Shown piece by piece: positions 28,561 through 36,487 of a stretch of DNA of 64,000 nucleotides (its first letter is position 1; every line of letters starts with the position of its first letter). Source of the stretch: Methylophaga sp. OBS1 (GTDB taxonomy: Bacteria > Pseudomonadota > Gammaproteobacteria > Nitrosococcales > Methylophagaceae); the NCBI RefSeq assembly GCF_026319365.1, contig NZ_JAPDMS010000004.1, forward strand, positions 248,001 to 312,000, given 5' to 3'. Both the position numbers and the translations under genes were made by a program. A model generated the notes under the pieces. The model was given only the letters and a program-made list of their open reading frames with translations, was not told where the DNA came from and did no database searches.

Positions 28561-29475
28561 TTAATTTGAAAGCCTGAGCGCGTGGATCAAACCCATAAGA
28601 GCGCTTTTTATTCTCAGTCGGCTAAGGTGGCTCAACACCTGTCTAACATAGAGCTTTCTGAGCTTTTTGTTTATGACTTTGTCGTAAGCATGACCGAAAT
28701 AAACTTTCAGATTTTCAAGCAGAAAAATATTTCTCTCGAAATACGAGTCCGAGCGAGCTTTTTTTTGTGTGATAGTGACGCCCCCCGGGTTCCGCCTTTT
28801 GACGGCCATCTCCTCCAGAAAGTGATGGTTTTTGCCTCTGCCGGTCAGAATATATATCAAAGCCTTGTGGCCACCGGGAAGTTGTCCCAGCCAATCGGGT
28901 TTTTCAAATAGGTGTTTCCTGAAGACAATGCTGTTCAGCGCTATAAAAAGCCCATTCGACAATATCTCCTCGAAACCTGCGTCCTGAATTACCCTGGCAG
29001 TATAGTTGTTGTGTTTTTCAACAACTCCATCAAACTCAAACCTGACATTGTGTGAACACATCGAATAAGCCTCATGGCTTTGTAGGTAATCAACCTGCTT
29101 TTGTAACTTATTTTTTTCAGTCCAGTAATCATCTCCTTCGCATAGCGCGATGAAGTCTCCTTTTGCCCGAGGGTAGTTGAAGGTAGGATTCATCGCCCTG
29201 ACTTTTGAATACTGATTTTCAGTCTGATAGATAGGCTTGATGAGTTTCGGATACGCGCGTTCGTATTCCCGGATAATTTCTGCCGTCGCATCGGTTGACG
29301 CATCATCATGTATCAGGATTTCGAAGGGAAAGTCTGTTTGCTGAATCAAAAAACCTTCCAGCGCGTCTTCAATGTAGGCTTCATGATTGAAAGTGATGCA
29401 ACAAATGCTCACTAGCGGCGTATCTGCGCCTTGCCATGACGCGATAATTTCATCTTGGCTTCTCAGTTTTCTCAT
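28561..29475 (-). CDS. Glycosyltransferase, GT2 family
   Basis: A 304-residue GT-A enzyme of the subgroup with VSICCITFNHEAYIEDAL, LIHDDASTD and the metal-binding CEGDDYW motif (about residues 112-118). The C-terminal part (NNFVFRK-type NSIVFRK, then basic helices) is typical of transferases for O-antigen or EPS. It starts 1 bp after the flippase and ends 61 bp before the HprK-like gene. Linkage is unknown. Confidence 0.87.
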   Translation of the reverse strand: MRKLRSQDEIIASWQGADTPLVSICCITFNHEAYIEDALEGFLIQQTDFPFEILIHDDASTDATAEIIREYERAYPKLIKPIYQTENQYSKVRAMNPTFNYPRAKGDFIALCEGDDYWTEKNKLQKQVDYLQSHEAYSMCSHNVRFEFDGVVEKHNNYTARVIQDAGFEEILSNGLFIALNSIVFRKHLFEKPDWLGQLPGGHKALIYILTGRGKNHHFLEEMAVKRRNPGGVTITQKKARSDSYFERNIFLLENLKVYFGHAYDKVINKKLRKLYVRQVLSHLSRLRIKSALMGLIHALRLSN

Positions 29476-29476
29476 T

Positions 29477-30937
29477 CTAGCTTGCCTTGCCTTTGATCCT
29501 GGATTTGATTAATTCGACAGCAAGATCAAATGCCTGTAATTTTAATATCCATGCCCCGATAATGTAGGCAACTACCCCTCCACAGCCGAATACCGCCAGT
29601 TCTATGATTTCATGCATGGCAGTGATATTTTGAAGCCACCATATGAGAACACCAATACTGCCAGCCAACATTAAACTGGGCAGAATATCTGCTAACTGTT
29701 CGCTCACGCTGTAATGAATCAATCGCTTCGAGTAGTGGCTGTTTGGCAAATAGGCCAGCACTGAGTGAACTATTTGCCCCATAATAATGGCCATAATTCC
29801 GTAACGAAAGCTGACGGCAAAAATACCTATCGCCAGTGCTTTTTTGAACAATCCCAGATAGAAAACCAGATCTGAGCGCCCCGTCACTTTCAGTATATTG
29901 AGATTGATTGCATTTAATGGGTTCATTAAGGCCGCGATACAGAGCAACTGCACGTATATTGTTGCTTCCCACCATGACTCAGGCAAAAAAAAGTGAAATA
30001 AATTTTCTGCCAGAGCTACCAGAAATATCAAACCTGGGAAAACCAGGAATGTCGTCGCAGCGATAACCTGTCGATAGCCATTTTTTAAACGCTTTGGGTC
30101 GTCCTGTAATGTGGCCAAAGCGGGGAAAGTCACGGTCTGGACAGAGCTAACCAACTGCTCAACAAGCAAATCCCGGATTTTTTGACTAAAAAAGTAAAAC
30201 CCCGCAAGCTGGGCCGAAAATAATTTTGCAATGACAATGACATACATGTATTTGAAGGGAACGGTCGTCATCTGGTTAAGCAAGAGGTAGCCACCAAAAG
30301 AGAACAGTGTTCTAAACTCAGCCCAACCAAAACTCAGGCTGGGGCGCCAGATAGCCAGCGCCCAATACAAGACAGCAGTGACCATTGCCTGCACCAGAAT
30401 CTGCGCAATCAATGCCCAGACGCCAGCCCCCAGGTAGGCAAGCAGGATAGCAGTGAGACCCGAAACCACTGCTGCGGGGAGAGAAACCTGCAGTTGCAAC
30501 CTGAACTTGAGCTCTCGCGACAATACTGCCAGTTGTACAGCAGACAAGGCCGTAAAAATTACCGCCAGTCCTGCAACCCGGACAAGAGCGACCAGTCTCG
30601 ACTCCCCATAAAAACTGGCAATAGCCGGTACTGCGAGGAAGAGCCCAACATAGGCAATCACGGCAAAGGCAATATTGGAGTAAAAAGCTGTATTGTAGTC
30701 CCGGGACGAGATGGTTTGTTTGCGGATGAGCGCCTGGCTAAAGCCGGCATCTACCAGTACGTTCGACAAGCTCAGGAACACTGCCATCATCGCAACCAGC
30801 CCGAAATCTCCGGGCGTCAGAAACCAGGCGAGAACCAGCGTGGTTAGCCCCCCGGCTCCCCGCCGCAGCATCAGCTCCGTAAAGTTCCAGATGACACCCG
30901 ATGTGGCTTTTATTTTCAGATTATCTACTGAGGCCAA
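29477..30937 (-). CDS. Polysaccharide flippase, Wzx/WzxC family
   Basis: A 486-residue inner-membrane protein with 12-14 hydrophobic segments, belonging to the MOP superfamily. The N-terminal SGVIWNFTELMLRRG and FLTPGDFGLVAMM, with the motif DAGFSQALI, are typical of WzxC/TuaB-like exporters. It would move the undecaprenyl-linked repeat unit to the periplasm. The start is TTG at 30935-30937 with GGAG 5 nt upstream. It is the only transport protein of the operon. Confidence 0.92.
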   Translation of the reverse strand: MASVDNLKIKATSGVIWNFTELMLRRGAGGLTTLVLAWFLTPGDFGLVAMMAVFLSLSNVLVDAGFSQALIRKQTISSRDYNTAFYSNIAFAVIAYVGLFLAVPAIASFYGESRLVALVRVAGLAVIFTALSAVQLAVLSRELKFRLQLQVSLPAAVVSGLTAILLAYLGAGVWALIAQILVQAMVTAVLYWALAIWRPSLSFGWAEFRTLFSFGGYLLLNQMTTVPFKYMYVIVIAKLFSAQLAGFYFFSQKIRDLLVEQLVSSVQTVTFPALATLQDDPKRLKNGYRQVIAATTFLVFPGLIFLVALAENLFHFFLPESWWEATIYVQLLCIAALMNPLNAINLNILKVTGRSDLVFYLGLFKKALAIGIFAVSFRYGIMAIIMGQIVHSVLAYLPNSHYSKRLIHYSVSEQLADILPSLMLAGSIGVLIWWLQNITAMHEIIELAVFGCGGVVAYIIGAWILKLQAFDLAVELIKSRIKGKAS

Positions 30938-30981
30938 AACTGCTCCAGGTGGTTAGCTTTTTCATTGAACATGAGTCGTTG

Positions 30982-31683
30982 TCATGTCCTGTTTTCCCAG
31001 GGAAACTTTTCACCATTGGGTTCTTTATCGAGAAACGTACAGAACTTTGAATAGGCATCGTCTTCGGCGACATTCAATGTCAGCAGGTCAGCTTGTCTGT
31101 GCTTGAAATATTGCTGAACCTCTTCAATGTGCCGTTCATAAAAACGAATCAGTTTTTCTTTCTTATAGGGTTCTTCCTCTGGGGTATCAAACAAAGCACG
31201 ATTAACAACCCAGGGCCTCCCTTTTACACCGTTTACCGCCTCCATCAAGTCCTCTTTTGTCGGTATCGCCCCGTTGGCCCACTTCTTACCGTGAAACTTT
31301 GTGATGGATTTGTACCACTGTTCAGCATCATTCCTCACCGTCAGGATAAACTTACTCCCCGGGAAAGCCTGATCTAACGCGATATAGGTATATGGAAATG
31401 AAAATGGTGAATCCTGAAATGCCTGGGCTGACTTGCAGTATTGAATAATTGGCGCAAAGTCTCTCTCTAGCCAGGGCGCCAGTAACTCACGAGCCTCCGC
31501 CTGGTTTCCGACGATGAACCCAAGGTCCTGCCAAGCTCTCCTGACTGAAGTCGTCCCCGTTTTATTCAAACCAATACAAAAAATCTTCTGCTGGTTTCCA
31601 ATCAACCGCACCCTGTTGCCAGTATTTCGTGCCAGAGTTCTTAGTTTTCGGATGCAGCTTCTTAAGTGCAGATCATTTCCCAT
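30982..31683 (-). CDS. Sulfotransferase-fold protein 2
   Basis: A 233-residue PAPS-dependent sulfotransferase-like protein. The 5'-phosphosulfate loop is seen as CIGLNKTGTTSVRRA and the 3'-phosphate binding segment as FPGSKFILTVRNDAEQWYKS. The ATG at 31681-31683 has GGAG 7 nt upstream and overlaps the other sulfotransferase gene by 11 bp; an upstream in-frame start at 31728 is less likely. With cysC in the same operon, transfer of sulfate to a glycan hydroxyl is inferred; the acceptor is unknown. Confidence 0.82.
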   Translation of the reverse strand: MGNDLHLRSCIRKLRTLARNTGNRVRLIGNQQKIFCIGLNKTGTTSVRRAWQDLGFIVGNQAEARELLAPWLERDFAPIIQYCKSAQAFQDSPFSFPYTYIALDQAFPGSKFILTVRNDAEQWYKSITKFHGKKWANGAIPTKEDLMEAVNGVKGRPWVVNRALFDTPEEEPYKKEKLIRFYERHIEEVQQYFKHRQADLLTLNVAEDDAYSKFCTFLDKEPNGEKFPWENRT

Positions 31684-32686
31684 GGCTGGACTCCGGTGCA
31701 ATGTAACCATACCTCTGCATCTTTTCAATGCTCAATGCATAGCTTTCAGCAGTGAAAGATGCGGGGATGCCAATTTTTTTCAGTAACTCATGACGAAGCT
31801 GTGGGCTGGGTCTTGCATGAAAGTAGTCTCTCTCAGTCAGTTTCATCTGGAAAATTCGCTCAAAAGGCATAAACCTGGCTCTGTATATAGACTGAAGCAG
31901 GTTGTGCAACTTTCTGAACTGCCGGGTTCTGTTGGCTAGGCTTTTCTTTATTCCTGACAATGAGGTCACGCGTTGCGAATAGACACCGTCTCCAGCACGC
32001 TTTTTTATGTTTTCATGGTTACCGAGGATTGCCTCACACACCAACTCTGGTTTAACCCCCAAGAGCTCGGCAAGCTGTCCACAAAAATAATCTGGTTGAT
32101 GCTTTATATCTTCAAAAACCAATACTTTTGTCTCGAAAAAACGGGCCAGTAACTCAATATTTTTGTGCATAAAAACTGACTCTTGCTCGTTATAATCATC
32201 CGTTGATAACAACTGGCCTGAAAACTTCTCAAAGCTGTCTAGCTGCCGATTGGCCTGGTAATATTGTCCATAAAGCTGAACATAGAGTGAGTACAGATAA
32301 TCAACCGGTTGCCGTATTGTCAGCACTACCGTCACGTCGAACTGGGAGAGTATTTGCTTGAGGTTCTCGATTTTTTTGGTTAATGGTAAATTGTCCTGAT
32401 TGGGGTAAGAAATCATAATCCCCTCATCACTGAACACATTTAAGCGATCATCAAGCAACAGTTCGTCAAGTTCCTGTGACACCGGCCTTGTAATTTTTTC
32501 CTCGCATGCTTTACGTATAAGGGCACCCTGATAGTTTTTGAAATACGATTTTCCATTGTCGTCATAAGCAACCACTTTGCCGAGAAAGTTAATTTTCCCT
32601 TCATCATGCAGTCGCTGAAACAGATGATGCTGAAGCGTGGTCGTGGCTGTCTTCGGCAATCCAAGATGTAATAAAAGGCGCTTCAT
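31673..32686 (-). CDS. Sulfotransferase-fold protein 1
   Basis: A 337-residue protein starting LLLHLGLPKTATTTLQHHL, the 5'-phosphosulfate-binding loop of sulfotransferases, with the 3'-phosphate segment VVLTIRQPVDYLYSLY at about residues 118-133. It is more distant from the usual carbohydrate sulfotransferases in its long C-terminal half (basic, KRAGDGVYSQRV). It sits 5 bp after the SDR gene and overlaps the second sulfotransferase, so both are produced together. Confidence 0.82.
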   Translation of the reverse strand: MKRLLLHLGLPKTATTTLQHHLFQRLHDEGKINFLGKVVAYDDNGKSYFKNYQGALIRKACEEKITRPVSQELDELLLDDRLNVFSDEGIMISYPNQDNLPLTKKIENLKQILSQFDVTVVLTIRQPVDYLYSLYVQLYGQYYQANRQLDSFEKFSGQLLSTDDYNEQESVFMHKNIELLARFFETKVLVFEDIKHQPDYFCGQLAELLGVKPELVCEAILGNHENIKKRAGDGVYSQRVTSLSGIKKSLANRTRQFRKLHNLLQSIYRARFMPFERIFQMKLTERDYFHARPSPQLRHELLKKIGIPASFTAESYALSIEKMQRYGYIAPESSHGK

Positions 32687-32691
32687 AATAC

Positions 32692-33663
32692 TCAGAGATC
32701 GTTTGATAACCAGACTGCGGGCTCGACACTGTCTCTGATATCCATGAGCATGCTTCGTAAGTCATATTGAGGCTGGTAGCCAAAGTCAGCTTCGGTCTTA
32801 CTCATATCAAACGTAAAGTTTGGTTGCGACGCCATCTCCGGACGATATATTTTTTCTACGACCTCGTCGCCAGCAAATACCTGAATTATTTCATTAACAA
32901 GTTGCTCAAGGGTCACGGGGCTTCCGGTACCGGCATTGTAGAGTCCCTGTGCTGTTTTGCTACTTACTGCCAACGCTATGAGCCGTGAAAAATCTTTCAC
33001 ATAAGGCATATCCTTGGCATGTTCGGGGTTACCCCATATCTCAATTTTTTTATGCTGTACAACACTACGGATCATTTTGACGTAGGCTTTGGTTCGCTTG
33101 ACACCATCCACGTAAAAATCGACATTATCGTCTGCACAGTAAACTGTTGGTATCCTGAAAAGGATTGTCTGTAAACCATACTCCCGATGGTAATGTTCGA
33201 TTAAATCACATGCTGTGGCTTTTGATATGCCATACACGGCATGATCCCCTGTCATTGCCAGTGTTCTGGACTGCTCGGTCGTAATTGGAACGCCGCTATA
33301 AAAAGCCCCCGAGACGTCTGAGAATGTCATGATGAAAATCAGCTTTGGTATCTTTGTTTGCCGACAAAATTCAAGCGTATTCAGCGTGCCAGTGATGTTA
33401 ACGTCTATATACCGCTGTGGCACATAACCTGGCATAGTCGCCGGCATCGCGCCCGCCACCAGGACAACACAATCATAGTCTGTGTCCATCCCTTCGAATG
33501 CAGTTTTGTCTGTGATATCAAGCTGCCTGTATTCAACCTTGTCGCTTTTCAGCGTCGGCTCCCGGTTACAATATGTCCCGGTCACCTGATTTTTTTGTGA
33601 AAGCTGCTCAGCAACAACGCTTCCCAAACTTCCGCTGGCACCAATCACCAACACCTTGCTCAT
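32692..33663 (-). CDS. NAD-dependent nucleotide-sugar epimerase/dehydratase (SDR)
   Basis: A 323-residue extended short-chain dehydrogenase. The nucleotide-binding GASGSLGSVVAEQL is at the N-terminus, with the catalytic pair in YGISKATA (about residue 150), and the substrate region RIPTVYCADDNVDFYVDG differs from rmlB and galE. It is likely to act on a nucleotide-linked sugar, as a C4 epimerase/reductase, but the specificity cannot be assigned. It lies 4 bp after wbqC-like and 5 bp before sulfotransferase 1. Confidence 0.82.
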   Translation of the reverse strand: MSKVLVIGASGSLGSVVAEQLSQKNQVTGTYCNREPTLKSDKVEYRQLDITDKTAFEGMDTDYDCVVLVAGAMPATMPGYVPQRYIDVNITGTLNTLEFCRQTKIPKLIFIMTFSDVSGAFYSGVPITTEQSRTLAMTGDHAVYGISKATACDLIEHYHREYGLQTILFRIPTVYCADDNVDFYVDGVKRTKAYVKMIRSVVQHKKIEIWGNPEHAKDMPYVKDFSRLIALAVSSKTAQGLYNAGTGSPVTLEQLVNEIIQVFAGDEVVEKIYRPEMASQPNFTFDMSKTEADFGYQPQYDLRSMLMDIRDSVEPAVWLSNDL

Positions 33664-33667
33664 TTGC

Positions 33668-34378
33668 TTAAATTCCTCCCGGAACTAATTGATAGTTTCT
33701 CAGCATGTCTCGAACCTGCTCTGGTTTGTTATTCATCAATATGTCAACGATAGATAACCCGGGAACAAATTCTGAGGCCTTCTGCTGGTATGGCGTGGGA
33801 ATAGAACTCAAGAACTTCAGATCAATGCCCGCACGACTAAATTCATCAGAGCTATATAACTCTCTGCCACCAAATGGGTTTATGTAGGTATCAGCCGCTT
33901 CTTGTCTACAGATATCAATGACGCGTTCCTGGCCTCGAAGATGATGGTTTTGGTATACCTTGCTTGTGCTCTGAATCCTTGTATTGAGCTTCATAAAATC
34001 ACACAAAACCGTAATTTGATTCACCAGGAAGTCAGAAATATCTGCATACTCATAGTAAAGAATCGCCTCAAACAGACTACTGACATTCTTATACTCCGGC
34101 GCTCTACCATAGGCCGCCTGCAATGATTTGGATATTTTTTTTCGCCAATCCACCTTCGAACTGAACTCGACTTGATAAATCAATTTATTCGGAGATGCCT
34201 GGTACAAAGGAATAGTCAGGTAACTGACGTTGCCATTGCAGAGGATTCGGTTCCTGTTTATCCAGCCATTTTTGATGAAGTTAACATCGTCATACACAAC
34301 AAACTTATCTACAGCGGCTATCAATTGCCAATACCCAAGGTAAGGAAGAAAATAAGGCTGCATGATGGCTAACTTCAA
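33668..34378 (-). CDS. WbqC-family protein
   Basis: A 236-residue member of the WbqC family (MQPYFLPYLGYWQLI, VYDDVNFIKNGWINRNRI, YINPFGGRELY). The name comes from an O-antigen cluster; family members occur beside amino-sugar genes, and an acyl or aminoacyl transfer to the amino sugar is a working idea only. The start is TTG at 34376-34378 with GGAGG 6 nt upstream, overlapping the aminotransferase stop by 4 bp. The coupling supports action on that enzyme's product. Confidence 0.85.
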   Translation of the reverse strand: MKLAIMQPYFLPYLGYWQLIAAVDKFVVYDDVNFIKNGWINRNRILCNGNVSYLTIPLYQASPNKLIYQVEFSSKVDWRKKISKSLQAAYGRAPEYKNVSSLFEAILYYEYADISDFLVNQITVLCDFMKLNTRIQSTSKVYQNHHLRGQERVIDICRQEAADTYINPFGGRELYSSDEFSRAGIDLKFLSSIPTPYQQKASEFVPGLSIVDILMNNKPEQVRDMLRNYQLVPGGI

Positions 34379-35550
34379 CTCTTTCCTCCCACAACTGTTT
34401 CAACAACTTGCGTTATAACATTAACAATCTCAGCTGATACGGCGGTCCCGGTTGGCAGTACCACCACCTTGTCGCTTATTTGCTCAGTCACAGGAAGTAA
34501 CAATCGAGCATGAGGGTAGAGCTTCCTGTAAGGAAACATATTGTGGCACCCTGGCCAAAAGTACTTTCTGGCCAGAATATTTTCAGCATGCAGGGCTTCA
34601 ACAATGTCATCCCGCGAAACGGGACATGCTTCGTCGACTTCCATCACAACATATTGGTAATTGTTTTTTTCCGCTTCATCAAAGGCGAAAATACTAATCC
34701 CCGGAAGCCGTTCCAACCCTCGATTATAGGCGAAGTAATTCGATTTATTATGTTCAACCACAGAATCAAGATTATCCAGATTGACCAGGCCCATGGCCGC
34801 ACAAATTTCTGTCAGTTTGCCATTGGTGCCAGGATAAATAACGCTGTCCACCCCACCGAAACCGAAGTTACGCATCAGGCGCATTTTTTCGGCGAGTTCA
34901 TCATTATTGGTAAGGACCGCGCCGCCTTCGAAAGTATTGAACAACTTGGTCGCGTGAAAGCTGAGCACTTCAGCTTCGCCAAAATTGCCAATCATCTGAC
35001 CTTTATGAGAGTTACCAAAAGCGTGTGCGGCATCGAACATCAACTTCAGGTTATGTTCATCTGCAATATTTTGTAATTCTTTTACCGGTGCTGCATGTCC
35101 CCAAAGGTGGACGCCAATGATGCCGCTTGTGTTGGGCGTAATCATTTTTCTTACTGACTCAGGTTCCAGACAATGTGTCGCAGGGTCAATATCTGCAAAA
35201 ACCGGCGTGATCTCTTGCCAGTGCAGGGCATGCGCTGTGGCAATGAAGGTGTAGGAAGGGATGATGACCTCCCCCTTCAGTTCCAAGGCTCTTATGGCTA
35301 TCTCGAGCGCAATCGTGCCATTAGCCATTGCAACACAATGTTTGACATGGTGATGCTCCGCTATCCTCTGCTCCAGCTGTTGTACGAGCGGACCGTTATT
35401 GCTGAGCCATTTGCTTTCGAAAATTTGATCGACGTATCTCAGAAACTCAGCCTTATCCCCAATATTTGGGCGGCCGACATGCAGCTTTTCGTCGAAAGCA
35501 GGCGGCGCACCATTGATGGCCAGGTCAGTCTTCGTTTTTATCTGTTTCAT
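34375..35550 (-). CDS. dTDP-4-keto-6-deoxyhexose aminotransferase (VioA/DesI-like DegT family)
   Basis: A 391-residue PLP aminotransferase. It starts like the VioA/DesI group (VGRPNIGD...[15 protein letters not shown]), with [22 protein letters not shown], and the Schiff-base Lys in [15 protein letters not shown]. The likely substrate is dTDP-4-keto-6-deoxyglucose, which RfbA and RfbB of this window would supply, giving dTDP-Qui4N. The ATG at 35548-35550 follows GAGAGGAT and overlaps the regulator gene by 26 bp. It differs strongly from the other aminotransferase at 19825, so the operon has two separate amino-sugar branches. Confidence 0.85.
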   Translation of the reverse strand: MKQIKTKTDLAINGAPPAFDEKLHVGRPNIGDKAEFLRYVDQIFESKWLSNNGPLVQQLEQRIAEHHHVKHCVAMANGTIALEIAIRALELKGEVIIPSYTFIATAHALHWQEITPVFADIDPATHCLEPESVRKMITPNTSGIIGVHLWGHAAPVKELQNIADEHNLKLMFDAAHAFGNSHKGQMIGNFGEAEVLSFHATKLFNTFEGGAVLTNNDELAEKMRLMRNFGFGGVDSVIYPGTNGKLTEICAAMGLVNLDNLDSVVEHNKSNYFAYNRGLERLPGISIFAFDEAEKNNYQYVVMEVDEACPVSRDDIVEALHAENILARKYFWPGCHNMFPYRKLYPHARLLLPVTEQISDKVVVLPTGTAVSAEIVNVITQVVETVVGGKS

Positions 35551-35917
35551 TCACATCCTCTCTGGAGGTTTGACCGACGCTCTTCTCTCTCAATTTGGTT
35601 TTGAGTGACTCTTTTCGCAATTCCTTTATCTCTTGCTCAAGTTGCTCATACTCTCTGATTTTCTTTTTGAGAAATCTCACCGTCACACTGGCTTTTTCCT
35701 CAATGCCTCGTGGTGTCAGCTTGTAGGCATAGGCGAGTTTGTTTTTGCTGTTGCGAAAGTTACCCGCCTTCAACAACCCCTTTTCGATTAGTGCTTTAAG
35801 ACAGTAATTCGCTTTGCCTAGGCTGATACCCAACTCACCGGCAAGCTGCCGCTGACTGATTTCAGGGTTAGACTCGAGTAATTTGAATATTTTATAGCGG
35901 TATTCGTCAGTCAGCAT
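35525..35917 (-). CDS. MarR-family EPS-associated transcriptional regulator
   Basis: A 130-residue winged-helix protein: [20 protein letters not shown], then the recognition helix region [20 protein letters not shown] and wing [14 protein letters not shown], followed by a charged coiled-coil tail (residues 75-120). It belongs to the MarR-type group that heads exopolysaccharide operons. It is the first gene of the 19-gene operon and overlaps the second. A palindrome (35934-35948) sits just upstream of its start, and autoregulation is likely. Confidence 0.9.
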   Translation of the reverse strand: MLTDEYRYKIFKLLESNPEISQRQLAGELGISLGKANYCLKALIEKGLLKAGNFRNSKNKLAYAYKLTPRGIEEKASVTVRFLKKKIREYEQLEQEIKELRKESLKTKLREKSVGQTSREDVNETDKNED

Positions 35918-35933
35918 GAAGGTAACGACTTGC

Positions 35934-35948
35934 GTTCAATGAATGAAC
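35934..35948. promoter_or_regulatory. Candidate operator of the EPS regulator
   Basis: GTTCA-N5-TGAAC is a perfect 5-bp inverted repeat, 16 bp upstream of the regulator start and directly downstream of the predicted -10. MarR-like proteins usually bind such palindromes over or next to their own promoters. Confidence 0.5.
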
Positions 35949-35977
35949 ACTCTATGTAAACTGGCCTTGAAAGTAAA
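35949..35977 (-). promoter_or_regulatory. Candidate promoter of the glycan operon
   Basis: On the minus strand TTTACT (complement of 35972-35977) and TAGAGT (complement of 35949-35954) are separated by 17 bp; each matches four of six consensus bases. It is the best pair upstream of the regulator and adjoins the palindrome at 35934-35948. Confidence 0.4.
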
Positions 35978-36018
35978 TACTTTGTTGGTGATGTTTAAAT
36001 AACTTCAGGAAAGGAGTC

Positions 36019-36094
36019 GGCATGGATGCCTGACAACACAATCGTCCAACCGTCCCTGGAAGTGACTTTGTGTTGTTATCTTGGCATCCATGCC
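36019..36094. repeat. Long inverted repeat upstream of the glycan operon
   Basis: GGCATGGATGCC (36019-36030) pairs with GGCATCCATGCC (36083-36094), and ACAACACAA (36033-36041) pairs with TTGTGTTGT (36068-36076), giving 21 paired bases with a small internal loop and a 26-nt hairpin loop. Each outer arm is itself nearly palindromic (GGCAT..ATGCC). There is no U-run, so it is not an ordinary terminator. It may be an operator pair or an RNA structure, about 100 bp upstream of the regulator. Confidence 0.65.
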
Positions 36095-36189
36095 GTGTGT
36101 CAAATTAGCAATTTATTGGCTGGTGACCAACTCTGGTTTTGGTGTTTTGTGAACTAATCGAGGGGGTTTTTGATTTTTTGGTTTGTGGG

Positions 36190-36216
36190 GAGATCCTTCG
36201 GCATGCTCAGGATGAC
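36190..36216. repeat. Half copy of the dispersed palindromic repeat
   Basis: AGATCCTTCGGCATGCTCAG followed by GATGAC is one arm of the repeat seen at 18121-18190, here without its partner arm. No gene is seen between 36095 and 36487 apart from these repeats. Confidence 0.7.
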
Positions 36217-36249
36217 AGGGTAAATGTTCTGTAGATGACCCTACTCCCT

Positions 36250-36316
36250 GTCATGCCGACCGGAGTGGAGGCATCTCTGGACGCTGAATAGATCCCTCGG
36301 CTGAGCTCGGGATGAC
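36250..36316. repeat. Dispersed palindromic repeat, copy B1
   Basis: 67 bp from GTCATGCCGACCGGAGTGG to GAGCTCGGGATGAC, opposite in orientation to copy A; the two arms are imperfectly complementary. Confidence 0.83.
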
Positions 36317-36347
36317 AGAGTGAATGATCTGTCGGTGGAATAACATT

Positions 36348-36417
36348 GTCATACCGACCGCTGTGGAGGCATCTCTTCCAGTGCTGGGACGAGATCCTTC
36401 GGCAGGCTCAGGATGAC
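36348..36417. repeat. Dispersed palindromic repeat, copy B2
   Basis: 70 bp from GTCATACCGACCGCTGTGG to CAGGCTCAGGATGAC, in tandem with B1 at a 31-bp distance. Together B1 and B2 fill the gap between ugd and the glycan operon. Confidence 0.83.
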
Positions 36418-36487
36418 ATGAGCCTGGGAATTGGAGGTGACAGTTAAAGGAGCTTAAAATGTCACTACGTTCACTACAGGCTATGTA

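Noticed and set aside
36019..36094. Rho-independent terminator
   Set aside because: The stem is interrupted, has a 26-nt loop and is not followed by a U-run on either strand.
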